64,000 bases of DNA. Origin: Flavobacteriales bacterium. Lineage in GTDB: Bacteria; Bacteroidota; Bacteroidia; Flavobacteriales_F; PHOS-HE28. A program made the translations under genes and the position numbers. The notes under the pieces were generated by a model. The model was not told the origin of the DNA. It saw nothing but the letters and a program-made list of their open reading frames with translations, and made no database searches. The stretch lies in contig JADJKO010000004.1 in the NCBI GenBank assembly GCA_016705955.1, positions 1 to 64,000 of the forward strand, in the 5' to 3' direction. Shown here one piece after another: positions 1 through 6,318 of the stretch (the first letter of the stretch is position 1; the number at the start of each line of letters is the position of its first letter).

Positions 1-1
1 C

Positions 2-79
2 GAAAGCCTGCTCGCGTGGGTGAAGGAGGGCGAGATCACCATACCTGAGATCCAGCGCCCAATGCCGATCAGACAATAA
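2..79 (+). pseudogene. DUF262 N-terminal fragment, copy 1
   Basis: Reading from base 2 gives ESLLAWVKEGEITIPEIQRP, the conserved N-terminal block of DUF262 (GmrS/ParB-like nuclease family) proteins. After base 61 the homology ends abruptly and the frame stops at 77-79. The beginning lies outside the window. Bases 2-61 are nearly the same as 148-207 in the next fragment, so this is a duplicated, broken 5' end and not a working gene. DUF262 proteins often sit in restriction or defence loci, which fits the neighbours. Confidence 0.7.
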
Positions 80-101
80 GAGGATCAGAAGATCAGACAA
101 T
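67..101. repeat. short direct repeat between the two DUF262 fragments
   Basis: The 11-mer gatcagacaat occurs at 67-77 and again at 91-101 with a partial copy (gatcagaa) at 83-90. It lies exactly at the break between DUF262 copy 1 and the start of copy 2, so it may mark a recombination or slippage junction. Confidence 0.5.
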
Positions 102-108
102 GTGAACC

Positions 109-309
109 ATGCAAACCCAGAAGTACAGCATTCAACAGCCTTTGATCGAGAGTCTCTTGGCTTGGGTGAAGGAGGGTGAAATAGCCATACCCGAGATCCA
201 AAGACCTTTTGTCTGGGACAAGAGCAAGTTGCGCGACCTGATGGACAGCGCACTATATCGGAAGTGCTGTAGATGCGCGAATGGCACATTTGCGACACAC
301 GGAGTATAG
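109..309 (+). pseudogene. DUF262 N-terminal fragment, copy 2
   Basis: An ATG at 109 opens a DUF262-type N-terminus: SIQQ, then ESLLAWVKEGEI, IPEIQRPFVWD and KLRDLMDS. Family proteins continue with an SLYQGYPVG-like motif, but here the homology breaks at about base 249 and the rest (YRKCCRCANG...) is unrelated. Full DUF262 proteins are several hundred residues, so this 66-codon frame is a remnant. With copy 1 it forms a tandem pair of broken gene starts. Confidence 0.7.
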
Positions 310-386
310 TGGTCGTCCACTGCGTTTCGTTCGCAATGAGAAGAGGTGCGCCACAAGAACGTTCGCGACGCAGGTAACTTCGCACC

Positions 387-1271
387 GTGTACTACCGCCG
401 CCGTTTCATACTCGCCTTATTGCATGCCCATGGCGACACGCTGGACCGGCTGCGGCTGATGAAGTTGCTGCTGCTGGCGCTGCGAGATAGGTCGGAGACA
501 CTCTACAGTTTCGTGCCGTACAAGTTCGGTGCATACAGCTTCCAGGCCACGCAGGACCTTGGTGCCTTGGTGGCCCACGGCTATTTAGGTGCTGTGGAGA
601 ACCAATGGCAGCTGAAGGATGCAACCGACCAAATGGCCGCGTTAAGCACTGATGACCGGTCGCGCATTGCGCGGACGGTGAAGCAGTACGCATCCTGGAG
701 CACGCGGGACATCGTACACGAGAGCTACCGCCTGTTGCCGCAGACCGCCTTGCGCAGCGAGATGGCCGCCGACCTGCTAAGCGGCGCAGAACTGCAAGCC
801 GTGCAGGCCACCAAGCCCAAGCCTTCGGCCCCGGGCCTCTACACCATCGGCTACGAAGGGTTGGACATCGACGCCTTCCTGAACAAGTTGCTCGGTGCGG
901 GCATCACCCTGCTGTGCGACGTGCGGCGCAACGCGCAAAGCATGAAGTACGGGTACAGCAGGAAGCAATTGGAGAAGTACTGCAAGAGCGCGGGTATCCG
1001 CTATCTGCATCGTCCGGCGCTCGGCATTGCATCGGAGAAACGTCAGGAACTGAAAGGCCCAGAGGCCTACCGCAAGCTGTTCATGGAGTACGCGAAGCGC
1101 TACCTGCCCGAAGTGGTTTACGAGCAGGAGAACCTGCTCTTCGATGTACAGATGGAGCATCGTGTGGCGATCATGTGCTTCGAAGCGGACCCGGATTGCT
1201 GCCACCGTTCGCATCTCGCCGATTCCCTTGCGGGACTGAGCGCTGATAAGCTGCCGGTGCACCATCTTTAG
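387..1271 (+). CDS. DUF488 protein with N-terminal helical/winged-helix region
   Basis: A 294-residue protein with a GTG start. Residues ~1-140 are rich in leucine and charged residues and look like a winged-helix or helical accessory region. Residues ~150-290 are the DUF488 domain: IGYEG, then CDVRRNAQS, then HRPALGI, ending in CFEADPDCCHRSHL with the conserved Cys/His cluster. DUF488 is of unsettled biochemical function; forms with this extension tend, to my knowledge, to occur near restriction-modification and DUF262 genes. The next gene starts 3 nt after its stop, so they are probably co-transcribed. The family call is firm; a defence role is inference from context. Confidence 0.8.
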   Translation: MYYRRRFILALLHAHGDTLDRLRLMKLLLLALRDRSETLYSFVPYKFGAYSFQATQDLGALVAHGYLGAVENQWQLKDATDQMAALSTDDRSRIARTVKQYASWSTRDIVHESYRLLPQTALRSEMAADLLSGAELQAVQATKPKPSAPGLYTIGYEGLDIDAFLNKLLGAGITLLCDVRRNAQSMKYGYSRKQLEKYCKSAGIRYLHRPALGIASEKRQELKGPEAYRKLFMEYAKRYLPEVVYEQENLLFDVQMEHRVAIMCFEADPDCCHRSHLADSLAGLSADKLPVHHL

Positions 1272-1274
1272 GGC

Positions 1275-2108
1275 ATGCGCCGCAAGGTCCTGCTCACGGT
1301 AACCACGTATCCATTGCCTTCGAAGAGTTACGATGAACTCGTATGCACGGCGGGCATCTTGGAGAATGGCGAGTGGATCCGGATCTATCCGGTGCCGCTC
1401 GGTCTGTTGATGGACCTGAAGACGCGCAAGTTCAAGGACAGCCTGAAGTACACCCTGGTGGAATTGGACCTGGAGCGGCGAACGAAGGACTTCCGGCCGG
1501 AGAGCCATTCCCCCAAACACAAGGATTTCAGCGACCTCAAGGTGCTGGGCCACCTGGACACCGCCAACGATTGGTCGGTGCGAAAGGAGGCCTGCTTGAA
1601 GAAGGTGTACACGAGCATGGCGGAACTGCTCGCGGACAGCAAGCCGCCGAAGTCGGTTTCATTGGCAGCATACAAGCCGCACCGCATCGTTGACTTCGTG
1701 ATCGAAGCAAGCAATGAGGATTGGGACCCGATGTACCGCGAGCTGCGCAAACAAACGGACCTATTCGCACCAGAGGACCGTGTGGAACCGAAGGATCTGA
1801 TACGGAAGATCCCGTGGAAATTCAGTTACCGCTTCGAGGACGAGACCGGCAAGGTGCGCAAGCTGATGATCGAGGATTGGGAGATCGGCGCGCTGTACTG
1901 GCATTGCATGGCACGCAGCAAGAACAATGAACTAGAAGCACTGCGGCTGGTGCGCATGAAGTACGAGGAGGAGTTCCTGAGCAAATGCGACATCACGTTG
2001 TTCCTCGGCACCACCCTGGAGTTCCATGCGAAGAACGCGCCCAACCCCTTCGTCATCATCGGTGTGTTCTATCCGCGCCGTCGTGACCAGATGAAACTTG
2101 AATTCTGA
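1275..2108 (+). CDS. conserved hypothetical protein, partner of DUF488 gene
   Basis: A 277-residue soluble protein with no signal peptide or membrane segment. It begins MRRKVLLTVTTYPLPSKSYDE, followed by a Cys-Thr-Ala-Gly (CTAG) turn and an IRIYPVP stretch, and ends in a beta-rich segment (DITLFLGTT, PFVIIGVFYP). I cannot assign a known catalytic motif. Its start is 3 nt after the DUF488 stop, so the two form a tight pair and may act together. Downstream, the first hsdM fragment begins after 9 nt. No function is claimed. Confidence 0.7.
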   Translation: MRRKVLLTVTTYPLPSKSYDELVCTAGILENGEWIRIYPVPLGLLMDLKTRKFKDSLKYTLVELDLERRTKDFRPESHSPKHKDFSDLKVLGHLDTANDWSVRKEACLKKVYTSMAELLADSKPPKSVSLAAYKPHRIVDFVIEASNEDWDPMYRELRKQTDLFAPEDRVEPKDLIRKIPWKFSYRFEDETGKVRKLMIEDWEIGALYWHCMARSKNNELEALRLVRMKYEEEFLSKCDITLFLGTTLEFHAKNAPNPFVIIGVFYPRRRDQMKLEF

Positions 2109-2117
2109 TCGAACCAC

Positions 2118-2201
2118 ATGACCTCAACCGCCATCGTCAACAAAGTCTGGAACTTCTGCCACACCTGCGCGATGATGGCATGGGCTACGGCGCTCAACTG
2201 A
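2118..2201 (+). pseudogene. hsdM 5'-end fragment 1
   Basis: The first ~76 bases match the start of the intact hsdM at 6319 almost base for base. One C is missing in the CACACC(C)TGCG stretch, which shifts the frame so that it ends at 2199-2201. Homology stops at about 2194-2197. This is a truncated duplicate of the type I methylase start, inserted between the DUF488 pair and the minus-strand dprA/recQ module. Confidence 0.85.
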
Positions 2202-2309
2202 ACAGGTCCGGCTCGGCAAGCGTGTAGCTTTTTTCCTTCCAGTGGGAGGTTCCACCTTATGCAGGTGTACCAAGTGCTCCAACAATTTGTCGATTCGTTC
2301 CGCACGCAT
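2124..2309 (-). pseudogene. truncated third gene of the recQ-dprA module
   Basis: Just past the reconstructed dprA stop (2312-2314), an ATG at 2309 opens a plausible protein start: MRAERIDKLLEHLVHLHKVE, then PPTGRKKATRLPS. About 37 codons look natural. From about base 2197 the frame runs antisense through hsdM fragment 1 and is no longer meaningful. I read this as the 5' end of a third operon gene cut off by the rearrangement. Only the position and composition support this; no family is recognised. Confidence 0.4.
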
Positions 2310-2311
2310 GT

Positions 2312-2533
2312 TCAGCGTTTGGCCAGCGCCTTGCTCGTCATGGGTGAGGCCAATGCCTTCAGGACCGCTTCCATGTCATCGGCTTCTTGCGCCTCAGGTT
2401 GCGCATGGCCGCTGGTGGCAGCGGCCTTCGCCGATCCTGGTGCGTAAGTGGTTCCGGGCTCGCTGGCGATCGGCAGGTCGAACAACTGGTTGGTGGTGAG
2501 CTTGCCCGCTGCGAGTTCGTCCATCACCAAGGC
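2312..2533 (-). pseudogene. C-terminal part of DprA-like protein in a shifted frame
   Basis: Upstream of here the DprA-like frame runs into a stop just after ENDRMP. In a neighbouring frame the sequence goes on sensibly as LVMDELAAGKLTTNQLFDL and continues for about 70 residues to SPMTSKALAKR with a stop at 2312-2314. A single missing base at about 2530-2535 would explain the break. Either the gene is a pseudogene, or the assembly has a one-base error; with the shift repaired the protein would be ~370 residues. Confidence 0.6.
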
Positions 2534-3426
2534 ATGCGGTCGTTTTCCGGCAGTGCCAGAGCACCGCGTTCGATCAAGACCCGGTTTCCCGAGCGTGCAT
2601 CGGGGTGGTGCTTCACCCACACCGGCACCCACTTCTTCTTCAAGTCCTCGGTGGCGCCCGCCCATGTGCCGCCCTTGTTCGGATCGCAGCACACCACCAC
2701 CGCGGCGCGGCTCAGGCAATACACATGCTTGTTGCGCGCCATGGCGTTCGGTCCGCTGAAGCCGCTCTCGGGATGGTAGGGACAGAGCAGTACGATGTCG
2801 CTGCGTTGGATGGCATCGCGGTACTTATGGCTGGTGGCGGTCTTCAACAGACTGTCGGCCACCACGCCGATCACGGTACCGTTCGCTTCGATGGAACCAC
2901 GCATGGAGGCCTCGTCCACGCCGCGAGCACCACCCGAAACGATGGACCAACCTTGCTGTGCGGCGGCATGACCGAGCTGGCGTGCGAAGTGCAGATCGTC
3001 CTCGGCGGCGTTGCGCGAGCCGATCACGGCGAGCGCCGGGGTGTCCAGTTTCTTCCGATCGCCTGCGCCATGGAAGAGCGGTGGGGATTGATCGCCAAGG
3101 CGCTGTTGCAATAGAGCAGGGTAATCGACCGATGCGCGGGTGATGACCCAAAGCCCAGCGCGTTGCCACTTCTCCAACAACAGGCCGACCTGGAAACTCC
3201 GGTCCAACAATGGGCCGATGCGATCCAAAGTGACGGGCTTATCCTGGAATGCTGCGAGCGTATGCTTGGGATCACCAACGAGCAGCTCACCGGGACGAAG
3301 ACCCTGGCCTTGCAACCAGTTGGACAAGCGTGACCATTCGCCTGCGGCCAAGGGCTGCACGCCACCGCCACCGGGCAGGTGCGCGGTGAGCAGCAGGGTC
3401 ACATGGTCGTCCGGTCGTAGGTCCAT
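2524..3426 (-). CDS. DprA/Smf-like (SLOG-fold) protein, C-terminus frameshifted
   Basis: A 300-residue protein with a Rossmann/SLOG core at ~130-240: AVIGSRN, then IVSGGARGVDEASM (the DprA glycine-rich phosphate-binding segment), then VIGVVADSL. Canonical DprA loads RecA onto incoming single-stranded DNA, but this one follows a RecQ-phosphoribosyltransferase fusion by only 3 nt, so it is more likely the sensor or partner of that module than the housekeeping transformation protein. The frame ends early at MPW; the natural C-terminus continues in another frame to 2312. ATG at 3426 is the only sensible start. Confidence 0.8.
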   Translation of the reverse strand: MDLRPDDHVTLLLTAHLPGGGGVQPLAAGEWSRLSNWLQGQGLRPGELLVGDPKHTLAAFQDKPVTLDRIGPLLDRSFQVGLLLEKWQRAGLWVITRASVDYPALLQQRLGDQSPPLFHGAGDRKKLDTPALAVIGSRNAAEDDLHFARQLGHAAAQQGWSIVSGGARGVDEASMRGSIEANGTVIGVVADSLLKTATSHKYRDAIQRSDIVLLCPYHPESGFSGPNAMARNKHVYCLSRAAVVVCCDPNKGGTWAGATEDLKKKWVPVWVKHHPDARSGNRVLIERGALALPENDRMPW

Positions 3427-3429
3427 CGG

Positions 3430-5526
3430 TCAGGCGTGCGAAGTACTGGCAAGTGCCACAGGATACACCAAGTTACTTCCGGCTTGGCGCAGTTGCGCGG
3501 CGATGATGGCAAAGGTCCAACCAGAATCCACCATATCGTCCACCAGAAGCACAGGACCTTCCAACAAAGGCAGTGAGATCGCGAAGGCGTCTTCAAGGTT
3601 CGTGCATTGGTGGTGCTTGTTCTGCATCAGCTTCTGGGGCTGGTTGTCCGTGACCTTGTTGACCACTTGGTTGAATGGCAAGCCTAACCGGGCTGCGAGT
3701 CGTTTGGCAAAGTCAGGCACGAGCTCAGGGTGCTTGCGCGAAGGCACGCAGGTCACCCACTCCGGAAATGGATCAGGGCGCCAGCGCTGTACGATCATCT
3801 CCACCATGGCTTCCAGGAGATCATCGGCGAAGTGGTTGGCGTGTTTCTGATCGGCTACCAACTTTCCCCAACCGGCATCGCCCCACCGGCAGAGCACACA
3901 GCCCACTTCGGGCCTGAATTGTGGAAGCATCTTGCCCTTCTCGGAAAGGTGGACAAGGGTTCCTTGCGGCACCCGCACGGGGCACTTCGGCTCGAACTCG
4001 GCATGCTTGAGGAACAAGGCAGCGCGTCCAATGGCAGTGGGATCCAGCGCGGTGCTGAAATGCTTCGCAACGCAATTCGCGCAGTGTCCGCAGGAAACGG
4101 TCACCGCATCATCGAGCGCTACTTGCAGGAAGGACATCAGGCAGCCCGCATGGTCGATGTACGCTTGCACTTGATCCCATTCGCTGATCCGTTGTGCAGT
4201 GAGCCGCGCGATACGGTCGGTGTCCAGTGTGTAGGCCACAGCGGTCCGTTTCCAATTGAAGCCTTCCTGTACGACCGGGGCCGGCTGTTCCATGGCGAGA
4301 AACTTGAGCGCACGTTCGATCTGGCCGTAACGCAGATTGATCACCTGCTCGATCTGCCATTGCGCCATCGCTTCACTTTTCTCCAGGAGGGCCAGGATGC
4401 GGACCACGGTTTCCTTGGTCGGGAACGCGCTCTCTTGGAAATAGGTGTGGATCTCGTTGTCCTCTTCCCCAGCGAGCAGGACGCCATAGGCTTTATCGAT
4501 CGCGCGTCCGGCACGACCCACCTGCTGGTAGTACGCGATAACGGAGGAGGGTGCCTGGAAGTGGATCACGAAGCCCAGATCCGGCTTGTCGAACCCCATG
4601 CCCAAGGCGGTGGTGGCTACCAATGCTTTCAGCGAACCGTTCAACAATGCTTCCTCCAGTTGGGCGCGACGTGTATTGCCATCCACGTCATCCGTACCCG
4701 CGATCCCCGCATGGTAAGCCTCCGCTGTGATGTGGTTCTCTTGCAACCACAACGCGACGCGCTCCGCATCGCGCGTGGTGAGCGTATAGATGATCCCTGA
4801 ACCCGGCAGCTTGGGGACATGGTGTGCCAACCAGGCCAAACGAGCGCCATGGTCCGGCAGCCTGATGGCATCCAACCCAAGGCTCGTACGCACCAAGCTC
4901 CCGCGCTCGATCGCGATATCTCCCAGTTGCGCGTGCAGGTCGTTGATCACCCGTTCGTTGGCCGTGGCCGTCGTTCCCAGTACCGGCAGGTTTCCGGGAA
5001 GGCGTTTCAGGATGGATACGATACGCCGATAGTCCGGACGGAAGTCATGACCCCAATCACTGATGCAATGGGCTTCATCGACCACGAGCATGCCGATGCG
5101 AGCAGCAATGGGTAGCAGCACTTGGTCCACAAAGCGTTGGTTGGCCAACCGTTCGGGGCTGATCAGGATCGCATCCACCTCATTGGCAAGAACAGATGCG
5201 ATCACTCCGTCATGCTCACTATGATTAGCGCTGTTGATCGTCACCGCCTTGATCCCCATGCGATCGGCAGCGAGCAATTGATTGCGCATGAGCGAAAGCA
5301 ACGGGCTGATGATGAGCGTGGGCCCGGCACCTTTGTTCCGGAGCAGTTTCGCACTGATGAAGTACACGTTGCTCTTGCCCCAACCGGTGCGCTGCACGAC
5401 CAGCATCCGCTTACGGTCGCGCACCAAGGCAAGGATCGCTTCCAACTGGCCTGCGCGGAATGCGGCGGCAGGATCGCCCACGGAGGTTCGAAGCAGAATA
5501 AGGGCCTCCTCTTCGAGCGCGGACAT
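3430..5526 (-). CDS. RecQ-family helicase fused to C-terminal phosphoribosyltransferase
   Basis: A 698-residue fusion. The helicase part has Walker A TGWGKS (residues 47-52), DEAH box D150-H153 followed by CISDWGHDF, motif III TTATAN, motif VI QQVGRAGRA, and a zinc-binding CGHCANC in the RecQ-C region. The C-terminal ~170 residues resemble ComF-type phosphoribosyltransferases, with the PRPP loop VLLVDDMVDSGWT at ~659-671. It is tightly coupled to the DprA-like gene, a pairing that recurs in defence islands to my knowledge. It is encoded opposite to the flanking genes and bracketed by hsdM fragments 1 and 2, which suggests it moved as a block. The fusion is certain; a defence role is inferred. 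Confidence 0.88.
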   Translation of the reverse strand: MSALEEEALILLRTSVGDPAAAFRAGQLEAILALVRDRKRMLVVQRTGWGKSNVYFISAKLLRNKGAGPTLIISPLLSLMRNQLLAADRMGIKAVTINSANHSEHDGVIASVLANEVDAILISPERLANQRFVDQVLLPIAARIGMLVVDEAHCISDWGHDFRPDYRRIVSILKRLPGNLPVLGTTATANERVINDLHAQLGDIAIERGSLVRTSLGLDAIRLPDHGARLAWLAHHVPKLPGSGIIYTLTTRDAERVALWLQENHITAEAYHAGIAGTDDVDGNTRRAQLEEALLNGSLKALVATTALGMGFDKPDLGFVIHFQAPSSVIAYYQQVGRAGRAIDKAYGVLLAGEEDNEIHTYFQESAFPTKETVVRILALLEKSEAMAQWQIEQVINLRYGQIERALKFLAMEQPAPVVQEGFNWKRTAVAYTLDTDRIARLTAQRISEWDQVQAYIDHAGCLMSFLQVALDDAVTVSCGHCANCVAKHFSTALDPTAIGRAALFLKHAEFEPKCPVRVPQGTLVHLSEKGKMLPQFRPEVGCVLCRWGDAGWGKLVADQKHANHFADDLLEAMVEMIVQRWRPDPFPEWVTCVPSRKHPELVPDFAKRLAARLGLPFNQVVNKVTDNQPQKLMQNKHHQCTNLEDAFAISLPLLEGPVLLVDDMVDSGWTFAIIAAQLRQAGSNLVYPVALASTSHA

Positions 5527-5592
5527 GATGGAAAGATAAACGGTGCTTCGTTCCGTTCAGCATGCCGATCTTGTCCCTCGGAACCAACACCC

Positions 5593-5733
5593 ATGACCAC
5601 CACCGCCATCGTCAACAAAGTCTGGAACTTCTGCCACACCCTGCGCGATGATGGCGTCGGCTACGGTGGTTACCTGGAAGCGCAGTATGAGCTGATGGCG
5701 AAGAAGATCAGGGGTTGGTATGAGGGGTTGTGA
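5593..5733 (+). pseudogene. hsdM 5'-end fragment 2 fused to a foreign C-terminus
   Basis: This 46-codon frame begins as MTTTAIVNKVWNFCHTLRDD and stays collinear with HsdM to GYGGYLE, then ends as AQYELMAKKIRGWYEGL. The tail does not match the intact HsdM and looks like the C-terminal end of another coding region. The frame is open across the joint, so this is probably the scar of an in-frame deletion that joined a methylase start to a later gene end. It could be expressed as a short peptide, but no function is implied. Confidence 0.7.
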
Positions 5734-5747
5734 GGGACGCGCCGGAC

Positions 5748-5755
5748 TATCTTTG
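5748..5755 (+). promoter_or_regulatory. Bacteroidota -7 box for antitoxin (leaderless)
   Basis: TATCTTTG matches the Bacteroidota TAnnTTTG -7 consensus exactly, with a TTG 17 nt upstream (5728-5730) in the -33 position. The antitoxin ATG starts only 5 nt after the box, so transcription should begin at or next to the start codon. Confidence 0.5.
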
Positions 5756-5760
5756 GCTCA

Positions 5761-5934
5761 ATGGTCCACATCGTCACCAAGCGCACCCCGAAGCGGCGGG
5801 TGAAGAGTATCATCAAGTCGGCCAGTAGTCGCAGCCAGCCAAAGAAAGGTGCCGACTTCAGCGATTTGGTGGGCACTGCACCGCTGCATACCGACCCGGT
5901 GAAGTTCCAACGCGCCCTCCGCGATGAGCAATGA
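5761..5934 (+). CDS. small antitoxin of a PIN-type toxin-antitoxin pair
   Basis: A 57-residue basic protein (MVHIVTKRTPKRRVKS...) whose C-terminus DPVKFQRALRDEQ resembles the toxin-wrapping tail of small Bacteroidota VapB-like antitoxins. Its last codons overlap the PIN toxin gene by 11 nt, the usual arrangement of a co-translated antitoxin-toxin pair. Expected role: binds and inhibits the downstream RNase and probably represses the shared promoter. The assignment comes from size, charge and overlap, not a recognised DNA-binding motif. Confidence 0.65.
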   Translation: MVHIVTKRTPKRRVKSIIKSASSRSQPKKGADFSDLVGTAPLHTDPVKFQRALRDEQ

Positions 5935-6298
5935 GCGCGTCGCGATAGACACCAATATTCTACTCTACATCCTAGGGGGTGACAAGACCGCCCACGAGCT
6001 GTTGAAAGGCCGTGATGTTGTGGCAAGCGCCATGGTGCGCATGGAGGCCATGGTGTATCACGGCGCCGATGAGGGTCATCTGGCTCAGGTACAGCGCTTC
6101 CTGGACCGATACGGGCTGGAGGAGATCCATCGTTCCGTACAGGACCGCGCGGTTGACCTTCGCTTGCGTTACAAGCTGAAACTGCCCGATGCGGTGATCG
6201 CCGCCACTGCTTTGCATCTGGGCATTCCGCTCATCACGGCGGACAAGACCTTCGGCAAGCTCAAGCCGGAAATGGAACTGGTGCTCTATTCCAAGTAA
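5924..6298 (+). CDS. vapC: PIN-domain ribonuclease toxin (VapC-like)
   Basis: A 124-residue PIN domain with the expected acidic metal-binding residues: DTN at 9-11, Glu in VRMEAM, Asp in LPDAVIAATA and Asp in ITADKTFG. Length and layout are those of VapC toxins, which cleave RNA in a Mg-dependent way. The start overlaps the antitoxin stop. The pair lies between the second hsdM fragment and the intact hsdM; such modules often stabilise defence islands against loss. The exact VapC subgroup cannot be told. Confidence 0.88.
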   Translation: MSNERVAIDTNILLYILGGDKTAHELLKGRDVVASAMVRMEAMVYHGADEGHLAQVQRFLDRYGLEEIHRSVQDRAVDLRLRYKLKLPDAVIAATALHLGIPLITADKTFGKLKPEMELVLYSK

Positions 6299-6318
6299 CC
6301 CGCGCTCGTGCCCTACCG

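Noticed and set aside
5593..5733. Chimeric frame as a functional short antitoxin or regulator
   Set aside because: It is explained by a methylase start joined to another gene's end; nothing suggests selection for the fused product.
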